Assembly: GCA_024196135.1 (NCBI GenBank)
Contig: JAMQCK010000849.1
Coordinates: 1-14,901, forward strand
Reading direction: 5' to 3'
Source: Pleurotus ostreatus/Saccharomyces cerevisiae fusant
Lineage: Eukaryota; Opisthokonta
Length of the DNA stretch: 14,901 nt
Of the stretch, positions 1-8,468 are shown piece by piece. The notes under the pieces are model-generated. The model ran no database searches, was not told the DNA's origin, and worked only from the letters and a program-made list of their open reading frames with translations. How positions within the stretch are numbered: position 1 is the stretch's first letter; every line of letters begins with the position of its first letter. Both the position numbers and the translations under genes were made by a program.

Positions 1-649
1 CCGTCCCGCGCATGCGCAACTGATCGGCCCCTTCCCTCTCCCCATCAGTAGTTACGCTCCCCTATGATCACCACTGCACTGTTCCTTTCCTTATATTTTT
101 TCTCCTCCCCCCTTCCTCTCTCGCCCACCCCACGAGCTGCCGCTCGTCCTTATGTCTTCCCTACGCATGTTTGTTATCCTTCTGTCCGTAAGTAGCCGTT
201 ATTGCGCGTACTTATTTCTCCTCTTGTCATGATTTTATTCACCACATACGTGCATACGTTTATACGCCCATACGCATTCCTCTGTCGCGCCTGGCTCGCT
301 GATATCTTGTTTGACCTAGTAGTCCTGTACGCGGCACCGATGCCTGTGCATACGCCCTTCACGCCCATGTTTGGTATATATTGTTCTCTTTCCTCGTATT
401 TAGCATGTTCGAGCGGACATTTCCATGCTCAGCTCAATCAAATTCCTTAACTTTTCGCCTTTCGTCCGATGTCTTCGTCGTTTCGTATCTCGAGGTTGAG
501 GATAATCGTCGTGGACGTGACCCAAAAGTTGTGGGTCCATCTCGGACCGAGATCAAAAGAGGTTCAAGCTCTTGCATCCCACGCCCATGACCTCAGCGCT
601 CCTCACCAACTTGAACGATTGTTGGATGCGAAACGGGGAGCTCTGATAA
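1..649. other. Intergenic, no supported gene
   Basis: This stretch is relatively AT-rich and pyrimidine-rich on the + strand. It holds only short open frames with no recognisable protein and no convincing exon-intron pattern. A TATA-like run (GGTATATATTG) lies near 373-383 but leads to no supported start codon. The left part could be an untranslated flank of a gene outside the window. I see no RNA gene or repeat here. Confidence 0.5.
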
Positions 650-1033
650 CTTGCTGAGGTCCTCGCCTGTGGCGATGACTTGTACACCTCCGAGGCTTCT
701 GTCGCTGCTCTCTGGCCTCGGTCATCGGACTGGACTGAAAAGTTGCTTTCTGTCGAGGGACCTGAGGACGATGCTTTCTTCAAAGACCACTAGATGCAGA
801 TGCTCAATGGTTACTGTAAATCCAGCAAAGAATTTGGACGACTTTCCCGCACCACTGCGTGAACGCCAAGGTCGTTGCCCTCAGCAACAATTTGGACTGC
901 CACTCCATTGACCGGACAATTCATTGACGAAGGTGAATTTCGTGACGCAAAGTCCTGCTCCGTTGTGCACATCGTCTTCCCCGAGGGCCGTCTACCAGAC
1001 GAAACACGATCTCAGACAGGTAGCAACCACTGA
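650..1033 (+). pseudogene. Possible degraded coding relic with two in-frame stops
   Basis: One + strand frame is protein-like from 650 to the TGA at 1031-1033, about 127 codons. It is broken only by TAG at 791-793 and TGA at 860-862. The translation before the first stop has acidic and aromatic character (for example DDLYTSE, SSDWTEKLL, EDDAFFKDH). After the second stop it contains GQFIDEGEF and VVHIVFPEG. No splice pair obviously removes the stops, and no ATG opens the frame. A coding-like stretch at about 590-646 lies in another frame. I recognise no family. It may be a decayed gene fragment, an unresolved spliced gene, or chance. Confidence 0.3.
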
Positions 1034-1129
1034 ACCCATTGATCATGCACTCCCCGACCACATTACCCGCTCCACCTCGTTTACTGAGCGCACCCCATAA
1101 CGCTACCAGCGCTACTCCTTGGCATCCAG

Positions 1130-1136
1130 TATAAAA
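1130..1136 (+). promoter_or_regulatory. TATA box of the secreted protein gene
   Basis: TATAAAA lies 95 bp upstream of the ATG at 1231. That puts a probable transcription start near 1160 and a 5' leader of about 70 nt. This excludes the in-frame ATG at 1138, which overlaps the promoter, and supports the start at 1231, where the protein begins with a signal peptide. Confidence 0.7.
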
Positions 1137-1230
1137 GGTGGGCGTCTTCAGCCATGTTCAGCATCGGTCCCGGTTCTTCGTTCATTTTCATCCACTTTCC
1201 CTGTTTTCCCCGTCGTCTCCCTTGTTCGCC

Positions 1231-2313
1231 ATGGCCCGCTTGTCCTTCATCTTCGCCACCCTGGCCTTTGCCATGATCGGCAGCGCGTCCCCCGCGCCGG
1301 AGCGCACCTTCGTCGGCGTCCCCCGCGAGGCCTCGAAGCTCGCCTTTGACACCGTCACGAAGCGCACGCTCGCGTACGACGCGCGCGGCACGTATCTCGG
1401 CCTCGTCGAGCGCGACCCGACGCCGCAACGTCGGGAGGGCGGCGCGTGTAGCTCGCTCAGCGCCGACGACGCGCAGAAGCTACCCGGCTGGGACCAGCTC
1501 GAGAACAAGGCGAACGACAACTGGGGCGACGGCTCGCGCAACATCGTGACCAACGATGAGGACGTGAGTGTGGCTTACACGCGCTTTGAGATATTTTGAC
1601 TGACCTGCGCATAGTTCCCCACGCAGCCGGCGCAGGTCTGCGCTGAGGACGCCGGCGACATCACCATCGACGGCGACCCCAAGTGCACGACCCAGACCCA
1701 GTCGCTCGACACCGAAGTGAAGGGCACCAACGGCACGGCGACGGTCAGCCAGACCACGGGCACCAAGTTCACCTCCGAGCAGACCGTCTCCCGTACGTCC
1801 CTTATCTCTTACTCCGTCCTCCCTCGCGCCCGCTAATCCTCCCCACAGAGGAATCCTCCATCGCCATCGGCGAGACCGTCGACGTCAAGGTCGGCATCCC
1901 CGAGATCGCCGACGTCACCTCCTCTACCTCGCTCTCGACCACCTTCACCAACACGCTCTCCAAGTCGACCTCGTCGGAGTCGAACCAGCAGACGACGCAG
2001 ACGGTCGCGATCGCGGTGGCGAAGGACAAGTCGTGCAAGGTCAACTTCGAGGTGAAGACGTGCACGACGCAGGGCTCGGGCCAGATCCCCTTCGTGGCTG
2101 AAGGGTGGGTCTGGTTCGAGTACGAGGATAAGACGGAGGACCACTACAAGTGTACGTTGGTGACTTCTGCTTGTGTGGGCAGGACTGACGCGCATTGCAG
2201 GGGCCCTCAAGATCGAGGACATCATCACCAAGAAGGAGGATCGCTCGACCTACATGAAGTTCGACGCCCAGGTCGACAGCGACACCCAGGGCGAGTACAA
2301 GGCGGAGTGCTAA
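1231..2313 (+). CDS. Secreted aerolysin/ETX-MTX2-like protein (four exons)
   Basis: The exons are 1231-1563, 1615-1792, 1849-2151 and 2201-2313, with introns of 51, 56 and 49 bp (GTGAGT, GTACGT, GTACGT donors). They encode 308 aa. The N-terminus is a signal peptide: a hydrophobic run (FIFATLAFAMIG), then SASPAP at about residues 18-23. Basic pairs KR (44-45) and RR (67-68) could be Kex2-type processing sites. The secreted part has six cysteines (72, 120, 135, 233, 242 and the terminal 308). It also has an N-glycosylation sequon (NGT) and a Ser/Thr-rich alternating stretch at about residues 175-225. That stretch is followed by beta-strand-like sequence ending in a P-F-V-A-E-G-W-V-W segment at about 251-259. 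Alternating S/T strands around an amphipathic hairpin are typical of the aerolysin/ETX-MTX2 beta-pore-forming fold. The fold is inferred from pattern, not alignment. Pore formation is not shown; a lectin-like or structural secreted role is also possible. Confidence 0.62.
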
Positions 2314-2858
2314 GCTCCTCACTCCACATTGAGGTGCCGAGCCCTCCACCCAAGTTCTTCCTCCCTCCCCGCCTACCGAAGTGATGAACCACGAACGAGC
2401 CTACTGTACACGATCACTTCCTTCATGAACGCACTTGGTGCATTCACGAATTCATCTAGTTATCTGTGGGGCCTAGTGCAGGCCCTCACGTCTGTCTTTT
2501 CTGTATTTATAGATGCGTATAATATCGACCGCATACTAGTCAATCAATAACTTATCTTGCTCCACGATCGTCTCTTGTCTGTGTGACCTGCCTGAACGGC
2601 TTTACTGGCTATGATTTGAAGTGATGTTCAAGCGAGGATACTGTCGGTGGCACCAAAGGATGGTCCCCGTAAGGATCGAACGTCTTTCTAAATCCTTTCA
2701 AGCTCCGGGCTTGGTTTCGTCGCTGATTGATACACAAGATACAAATACAGGTTGCGAGGGTCACTATTGGTACATTTGTTGATTTTCGTGCACATGTCCT
2801 GCAACCAAAGACATGTTAGCTTTGTCACTCAAACACTGGGCGTGGGCAGACGCACCGG
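2314..2858. other. Convergent intergenic region
   Basis: This is the space between two convergent genes, so it should hold both 3' UTRs and polyadenylation sites. It includes an AT-rich stretch (TATTTATAGATGCGTATAATATC at about 2503-2525) suited to 3'-end formation of the + strand gene. No open frame here looks coding. A T-loop-like string near 2670 does not fold as a tRNA. Confidence 0.5.
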
Positions 2859-3626
2859 TTAATTGCAGCGCCGCTTGCGCCCCGCCACAACTACCTGCCC
2901 GACTTTGACCGCGGCGGCCTTCATGTCTCCAGATACATCATCGAGATCGTTAACGGCGACGTCAACATCATCCGCCAGCGTCGCCCAGTTCTTGTCCTGG
3001 GACGCATCACCCTTCAGTGTCCTGCCATCTTTCACGTCGAGGAGGAACTTCGATCGCGCCTCGAAGGTGGCGGTCTGGATATCTTGAGCCAGGTCAGCGA
3101 GCACGACCACGTTCGCCCGGATGTTCGCGAGGGTGGCGCGTCCTGCGGTCAGCATAATCACGCGAGGGGATGGCTTTACCAGCCTGCACCGCGTCACGAC
3201 GGGGAGGGATGCCTTGTACAACGCGCGGCGCACGGGGGACGTCGAGGTAAACGACCTTGCGATGACTTGGTCCAACTTGTACAAGGCATCGATCGCGCGG
3301 TTGAACGCCCCGATCGCATCGCCCCAAGCGTTGATCACATACTGGTACATATCCCTAATCTGCCAAAGCCACCCGGTCAGTTCATCGCCCAAAGGAATCA
3401 CGCACATCGACAGTGGTCGCATAACATCCGCAAGGGTATCCACCGCGGTCGAGGCCTCAAAAAACGCAGTGCGGAGGAGGTGCACAGTTTCCTGGAACAC
3501 CTTCGCGACCTTGGAGTCGCGCGCGGAGGCGGCGAGCTGTCTGGCAAAAGCGAGCAGGTCAGTCTTGACATTGCGCATGTAGCCGAGCATGTGTCGAGCG
3601 GGTTGCAGGAGAGACAAAAGGTTCAT
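2859..3626 (-). CDS. Helical protein of unknown function, paralogue A
   Basis: The frame encodes 255 aa from the ATG at 3626, which has A at -3. The sequence is rich in Ala, Leu, Val, Asp, Arg and Lys with heptad-like spacing. It lacks a signal peptide and any membrane segment, so a soluble helical bundle is likely. It has a basic tail (GRKRRCN). Clear similarity to the protein at 7499-8242 covers three blocks. Block 1 is an N-terminal RNVK...A..L...RDS....VFQET...AVDTLA segment. Block 2 is a central LDQVIAR...VRRALY....PVVTRC segment. Block 3 is a C-terminal NWATL..DVD...DLDDV segment ending GQV. A good acceptor (branch CTGAC, pyrimidine tract, CAG ending at 3630) sits just before the ATG. 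A short upstream exon is therefore possible: MAKTYKMP from 3733, donor GTGCGT at 3709, phase 0. I recognise no known domain. Confidence 0.72.
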   Translation of the reverse strand: MNLLSLLQPARHMLGYMRNVKTDLLAFARQLAASARDSKVAKVFQETVHLLRTAFFEASTAVDTLADVMRPLSMCVIPLGDELTGWLWQIRDMYQYVINAWGDAIGAFNRAIDALYKLDQVIARSFTSTSPVRRALYKASLPVVTRCRLVKPSPRVIMLTAGRATLANIRANVVVLADLAQDIQTATFEARSKFLLDVKDGRTLKGDASQDKNWATLADDVDVAVNDLDDVSGDMKAAAVKVGQVVVAGRKRRCN

Positions 3627-3716
3627 GTTCTGACAGCGAAACAAAAGTCAGAATGAGATCGGGACAGCCACTCGCCTAAGATGGCGGGTGGCCTGCATGG
3701 GAGACGCACCGGCATC

Positions 3717-3722
3717 TTATAT
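3717..3722 (-). promoter_or_regulatory. Candidate TATA box of helical paralogue A
   Basis: The minus strand reads CATATAAG here, about 92 nt before the ATG at 3626. If used, transcription would start near 3690 and the start at 3626 is favoured. If instead the short upstream exon from 3733 is real, this element is coding and not a promoter. Confidence 0.4.
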
Positions 3723-3733
3723 GTCTTCGCCAT

Positions 3734-4126
3734 CGCTAAGTGTACTAGTGTAGCGTAGAGAAGAAATGAGACCCAAGGAGCCTCGCGTGTCAGAAAACGC
3801 AAGTCGTCAAAGGGAGACGGTGGTGGCCGAACAAAGCCCAAGTGCAAGTGGCGTCCGCGCTTTTAAGGAAAACCGGCAATCTCCGGAGTAAACGCATGCT
3901 GCTCACGTGATCGCTACGGTCTCGAACCTCGCGAGATGTTGAGGCTATCCTTCGACTCGCAAGCATTGCTGTTACGAGTGCGTATGCCGAGTACTTGTTC
4001 ACTTTCCTCTCATAACAGGGTCGCTGGCGAACAGGATAGCGCTGTTGATTTTACAATTGCAATCGTGTTTACCTCGTCCTTCCGCTGAATTATCGAGGAA
4101 GATGCGGCCAGGCAGGAGTTCCGAAC
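3734..4126. other. Intergenic between paralogue A and the dehydrogenase
   Basis: This stretch lies between two minus-strand genes: the promoter side of paralogue A and the 3' side of the dehydrogenase. I see no coding frame with plausible protein character, no repeat and no RNA gene. Confidence 0.5.
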
Positions 4127-5319
4127 TTAGTAGTCATAGAATCCCTTTCCACTCTTCTTGCCGTACCACCCAGCGTCAACCATCCGTTCGAGCAGAATTG
4201 ATGGGCGGTACTTCGAGTCGCCCGTGCCGGTGTATAGCGTTTGCTGGATGGCGAGGCAGGTGTCGAGGCCGATGCTGAGGTAAAGGGTCAGCGTGAGCAC
4301 GAAAAGCACAGGAACACTTCGTCAATAAGAATCCAAACGTACAAGTCTGCCAGCTGTAATGGGCCCATAGGATGGTTCATGCCGAGCTTAAGCGTGGTGT
4401 CGATGTCCTCGCGCGTCGCGGTGCCCTTCTCGAGGCACATGATGGCCTAGGCGGTGGTGTGAGCATGACCCATACATTCGAGACCATGCAGACTAACCTC
4501 GTTGATGAAAGGCATAAGAAGCGCATTCGAGACGAAGCCCGGGACATCTTTCGACACGGTGACCGTCTTCCCGCAGTCAATGGCGAAGGACCGTGCGCGC
4601 TCGAGGGTTTCCGGATGTGTTTGCAAGGCGGAGATGAGTTCGACGAGTTTCTGTCCATTGAACGAGGTGAAGTCATGTATAAAGCGCAATGAAGCTCGTT
4701 GCTTACCATGACGGGTACCGGGTTGAAGAAGTGCAGGCCTGGCAGGGTCATGAGGGACAGTAGCGCACTAACAAATCGTACGCACCCACAACGCGTCCCG
4801 CGCTGTGCTTCCCCTCCTCAGAGGCTGCACTGGAGCCTTGCGGGATCGTGGCGGCAGCAATCTTGGTGATGGATATTGAGCTCGTATTTGACGCGAGGAT
4901 CGCGCCTGGCTGGAGCTCAGCCGCAAGCGACGCGAAGATCTTCTCCTTTAACGACAGGTTCTCCGAGACAGCCTAGCAAAGCGCACATTTAGCAAGCCTT
5001 CTTCGCCATCACTCCACTTCGAACGCACCTCCACCACCATATCCACGTCCCTCAACGCCTTCAAGCCTTCAGAGGGACCGACCGGACGTACGCGCTCGCG
5101 CGCCTCCTTCGCGTCGATGCTCTGGATCTTGCCCTTGTTCACGTCCTTCTCCAGGAGCTTGTCCATGAGCGCGAGCCCCTTCGTGATCTGGTCCTGCGAG
5201 CGATCGTGCAGGAGGACGGGGACCTTGGCGCGGAGGGCGGCGACGAACGCGATGCCGGTGCCCATCTGGCCCGCGCCGAGGACGCCCAGCGTCCGGATGC
5301 CGTGTGCGGTGGCAGCCAT
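4127..5319 (-). CDS. 3-hydroxyacyl-CoA (3-hydroxybutyryl-CoA) dehydrogenase, six exons
   Basis: The exons on the minus strand are 5319-5029, 4972-4786, 4738-4707, 4650-4498, 4446-4343 and 4274-4127, giving 304 aa. The enzyme oxidises L-3-hydroxyacyl-CoA to 3-ketoacyl-CoA with NAD+, the third step of beta-oxidation. The Rossmann nucleotide motif GAGQMG is at residues 15-20. The catalytic/binding set of the family is complete: Ser128 (NTSS), His162 ([10 protein letters not shown]), Glu174 (KLVE) and Asn212 (GFVSNALL). The His-Glu spacing of 12 and Glu-Asn spacing of 38 match human HADH (His158, Glu170, Asn208) as I recall it. The C-terminal domain has [18 protein letters not shown] and ends GKGFYDY. 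No mitochondrial targeting peptide or peroxisomal C-terminal SKL is visible, so its compartment is unclear. A Ser/Glu-rich stretch of about ten extra residues sits before LHFFNP. It is divergently paired with the carrier gene at 5555. Confidence 0.92.
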
Positions 5320-5554
5320 GGTCGTGGCTAGAAGTGGGGAAGGATAAGGTGAGGAACAGGGATCTTTGACGCGACGCTGGCCGGATAACCTGGTCGAAAT
5401 GAAGTGATGACCGGCGCGACCGGGGAGGATGATGGCGAGCACATGTGATTTCCCCGCAATTAAACTTGATTCCCGCGATGATGTCAACGCTTCAAAAGCT
5501 CCCGCTAGTCGACGTCGCGTCCGGTCGGCGACTCTCCCCTTACTCCCTACCACC
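5320..5554. promoter_or_regulatory. Shared divergent promoter region
   Basis: About 235 bp separate the two outward-facing start codons of the dehydrogenase (5319, minus) and the carrier (5555, plus). Both 5' leaders and core promoters must fit here. No clear TATA box is visible on either strand, as is common for such compact divergent fungal promoters. The dehydrogenase frame stays open into this region, but both its conserved N-terminus and the neighbouring gene argue for the start at 5319. Confidence 0.6.
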
Positions 5555-7019
5555 ATGACTAGTACTCTGCCCCCCATAGTGCAAGGTGAGGCTCTTGAGC
5601 TATTCTCCTATCTGGCTGGCAACTCACTCGACTATCCAGCTGTATCAGGAGCCATAGGCTCAGCCTCTGCAAATGCCCTCGTTTACCCCCTCGATCTCAT
5701 TACTTCCCGGATACAACTGGAGAAAAGCCCACGCAGGCAGAACCCCATCCACATCTTTCGCGATATAGTTGACCGCCACGGTCTATCTGCGCTATATACC
5801 GGTCTCTCGCCGGACACTATCGCGACATTGCTCTCGAAGTCAGTCGCATTCATCCTTCATCCAACTGATCCTTTGTTAAACTGACCTACACTCAGCTTCT
5901 TCTACTATTACTTCTACTCCTTCTTCCGTTCCCTGCTTTTGCGAAAGAAAGATGCTTCCAGCAAGAAAGTCAAGCCTTCACTCTCCATCGTCCAGGAGCT
6001 CGCCCTCGGTCTCATCGCGGGCGCCGCCTCCCGCGCGATCTCGACGCCCCTCAACATCATCACTCTGCGCATGCAGAATGCGAGGGACGAGGACCAGTCT
6101 GATGCGTCGTCTGACGAGTCTAGTGACGTCTCCTCTGAGGACGGTGATAGCGCCACGGCGTCATCGCTGTCCGGCGTCGTGAGGGATCTCTACGAGAGGG
6201 AGGGCTTGGTCGGGTTTTGGAGAGGTTAGTGGGGTTGTGAGCATTTATAGAACAAAAGCTAACCCTACGCACTACAGGCTTTAAGACCACACTCCTTCTA
6301 TGCCTCAACCCATCCCTGACGCTCGCCATCTACCAGCTATGCATGCGTGTCATTCTGCTGCCCCAGACTCGTCGGCTTCGCTCTGCAGGTAAAACGGCGA
6401 CTATCAACCCCTCTCCCGGGCAAGCTTTCATCGGAGGCGCCGTAGCCAGTTCGATAGGTGCGACTTCCCCTCTACCTCCCTCCTACACCCTGCTTACCTC
6501 TCATCCACACCTATCTCAGCCTCCACCATCCTCTACCCCCTCATCCTCGCCAAGATCCGCGTGCAGGCCTCCTCCGCCTCCTCCGACAACTTCCTCGACG
6601 TCCTACGCGAAGCATACAGCGGCAAATTCAACGAGCGGCGGCACCATGGACATCCCGCTCCACTAGGGTCGGACGATACGCCCAGCTTCAGCGACGTGGT
6701 GAAGGAGAAGGTGCCGGTGGAGGAGGTGCATGAGGCGCAGGAGAAAGCTGTTCGCGAGGCGCAGGAGAGGGCCGTCCGCGAGGCGCAGGAGAGGGCCGCT
6801 CGCGAAACGCTGAGTAACGTTCGCGAGGCGGAGGATGGGACCGCACATGAAGCCGTCCATACGCGCAAAGCACGCCCGACCGGGCTAGCGGCGCTCTACC
6901 AAGGCCTCGAGATGCAGATCTTGAAGGGCTTCTTCGGGCAAGGGGTGACGTTCCTGGTCAAGCGGCGGATTGAGCAGCTGGTCGTGGATGCGTATGTAAG
7001 GCGATATCTGAGGCGATGA
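5555..7019 (+). CDS. ANT1: Peroxisomal adenine nucleotide transporter-like carrier (SLC25 family), five exons
   Basis: The exons are 5555-5585, 5640-5838, 5896-6224, 6278-6457 and 6520-7019, giving 412 aa. Three carrier repeats carry the signatures YPLDLITSRIQ (26-36), TPLNIITLRMQ (127-137) and YPLILAKIRVQ (252-262). Repeat 1 contains GLSPDTIATLLSNFFYYYFYS, the aromatic-rich second helix typical of the peroxisomal PMP47/ANT1/SLC25A17 group. That group exchanges cytosolic ATP for peroxisomal AMP/ADP so that fatty acids can be activated inside. Two loops are unusual. A Ser/Asp/Glu-rich loop spans about 138-170. A charged insert at about 280-360 holds three tandem octapeptides (EAQE-K/R-A-V/A-R, 318-341). 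The first intron (54 bp) has no stop and keeps frame. Removing it gives the canonical PPIVQAVSGAIGSASANALVYPLD start, so I treat it as an intron. The symbol is a family-level assignment. Confidence 0.85.
6732..6803 (+). repeat. Three tandem 24-bp coding repeats in the carrier gene
   Basis: Three consecutive 24-bp units start GAGGCGCAGGAG and end CGC. They encode EAQEKAVR, EAQERAVR and EAQERAAR. The units differ at a few bases and are followed by a partial, diverged copy (GAAACGCTG). They form a short charged helical insert in the matrix/cytosolic loop after the third carrier signature. Confidence 0.85.
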
Positions 7020-7103
7020 GACATAATCATGACTTCTGTTGAGGGCCTGTATCTAGCTGTGGTGCAATGGAATATGATGACTCGCACATTCTCTGCCAGT
7101 GGG

Positions 7104-7163
7104 TGATATTCGCAAGTTCTCGGGGCGATGTTCGCAAATTCTTTGGGTGATGTTTGCGAGCGC
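7104..7163. repeat. Degenerate 22-bp tandem repeat
   Basis: Units begin at 7104 (TGATATTCGCAAGTTCT), 7126 (CGATGTTCGCAAATTCT) and 7148 (TGATGTTTGCGAG, partial). They share the core TGATxTTCGCAAxTTCT. The array lies in the noncoding space between the convergent carrier and paralogue B genes. No coding or regulatory role is evident. Confidence 0.65.
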
Positions 7164-7236
7164 ATCCGCACGGTCAAGACGAAATTCCATCTTCAGTCTG
7201 ACAGCCACGATGTCGACTCGTACTCGAGGGTTTTCG

Positions 7237-7262
7237 CATGGCGGATAGCACATGGCGGATAG
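7237..7262. repeat. 14-bp direct tandem repeat
   Basis: CATGGCGGATAGCA is followed at once by CATGGCGGATAG, two adjacent copies of one 14-bp unit. It is noncoding, downstream of both convergent genes. A run of ACAG/ACAA tetranucleotides (about 7395-7436) follows. I see no gene between 7020 and 7498. Confidence 0.7.
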
Positions 7263-7498
7263 TACTTGAGTATATGATGCACGCCCCCACGCAATCTGAG
7301 TGTTCGCAACCATTTCCAGGGCCATATAAATGGCGTTTTTCGAGTTACATTGAGCAGCAAGAGACAGGTTCACAGAGAAAATACAACGATCGCGAAACAA
7401 ACAATCAGACAGATAGACAGACAAACAAACAGAGGAAAAAGAACACCAAGACAACCGCAGTCAGCATCACAGCCGCGCGAATCCACCTATTCCTGGCG

Positions 7499-8349
7499 TC
7501 AAGCAACCTGCGCGATCTCAGCCGCCATTCGCTTGAGGCTATCAGCAGCGTCCTTGACATCCAGATAGTTCTCCTGCAGGTAGTCCATCAGCTCCACCAA
7601 ATAAGCCCAATCACCATCGTCAATCTTGTCTGCCAGGTACCCAACGAACCCGCCCTTCCGGTTCATCAAATCGGGCACCTCGTCCTGCAAATGAGAGATC
7701 AGCTTCCCCGTCGCGAACACACACCACTTCAGCTCGTCCAGCGTGTCGCGCAGCTTGCTGAGCTTGGAGCGGTGCCGGGGCCGGGAGGAGAAGGTGCGCT
7801 GGCAGAGCCGGACGACGGGGGTAACGGTGCGCTTGCGGACGGCGCGGACGAGCGGGGGACCGGAGAGGCGGCGGAGGAGGAGCTTGTCGAAGGCCTGGAC
7901 GGATTCCGCTGTGTGCTCGCCTTGGGGGACGAGGTCGGCGAGCTTGTCCTGAAGGGCTGCGTACGCGTCGTTAGCTCGATCGATGCTCGCGGTAAACTGG
8001 CCCTGATCAGAGGAGTAAGCGATGCTGTGTATGGCGCAGATGAACGCCGCGAGGGCGTCCATGGCGATCGCTGCCTTCTGGATGAAGCCTTGGGCGTGGC
8101 CGGCCGTCTCCTTGAACGCGATCAGCAGACGGGGATCGCGGGTGCATTCACTCAGCTCCATGGCAGCCACCAAGGTGTTGTATTTGACATCGCGCGCGAA
8201 ACGCAGTGCTTTATCCACGGTGTCGATGAAGGCGAAGCAGCCCTGTTGCGAGGACGTTAGCGGACCTCGATCGTGCTGAGAGATAGTTTACGCGCCTCGA
8301 GGTCCTGCACGGCCGTCTGGGTACGTTCGGCGACGGAAAGGGCTGCCAT
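7499..8349 (-). CDS. Helical protein of unknown function, paralogue B (5' end unresolved)
   Basis: The secure coding exon is 8242-7499 (247 aa), read from the acceptor CTAAC...CAACAG ending at 8243. It contains RDVK...A.EL...RDP....AFKET...AMDALA, then FDKLLLRR...VRAV....PVVRLCQR, then DWAYL...D...LDV....AAEIAQV. Each block aligns in order with paralogue A. The intron acceptor lies 20-22 residues before the shared (N/D)VK motif in both, so the intron position appears conserved. Exon 1 is uncertain. ATG at 8349 reads MAALSVAERTQTAVQDLEA, but the nearby donor (GTAAAC, 8291) leaves it out of phase. A weaker donor (GTGCAG) restores phase. A longer frame from ATG 8468 is in phase but has poor protein character. 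The protein is soluble and helical, with no signal peptide or membrane span and no family that I recognise. Confidence 0.68.
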
Positions 8350-8440
8350 GTCGAAGTGGGCGCGTCGAAGGAGAGCGTATCGTCCGAACGAGATGGTGGT
8401 CGTGTCCGAGAACAGTGTGATGCGATCAAATCCAGGTCAT

Positions 8441-8450
8441 CAATAAATAG
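8441..8450 (-). promoter_or_regulatory. Candidate TATA element of helical paralogue B
   Basis: The minus strand reads CTATTTATTG, about 92 nt upstream of the ATG at 8349, close to the TATA-to-ATG distance seen in paralogue A. This favours 8349 over 8468 as the start region. Confidence 0.4.
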
Positions 8451-8468
8451 CGATCGCGTGGCAGTCAT

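Noticed and set aside
1138..1230. Upstream in-frame ATG of the secreted protein
   Set aside because: It sits beside the TATA box, before the expected transcription start, and would bury the signal peptide.
2655..2715. T-loop-like string (GTTCGATCC on the minus strand) suggesting a tRNA
   Set aside because: The bases around it do not form a five-pair T stem, and no matching acceptor, D or anticodon arms can be drawn.
3084..3656. 190-codon + strand open frame
   Set aside because: It lies antisense to helical paralogue A, which is supported by its paralogue. The + frame has no recognisable domain.
5320..5577. Upstream in-frame extension of the dehydrogenase
   Set aside because: It would run through the divergent promoter into the carrier start codon, and it adds 80 residues with no targeting-peptide features before a canonical N-terminus.
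7238..8260. 340-codon + strand open frame
   Set aside because: It is antisense to helical paralogue B. The minus strand has motifs shared with paralogue A, while the + translation is low-complexity and shows no family features.
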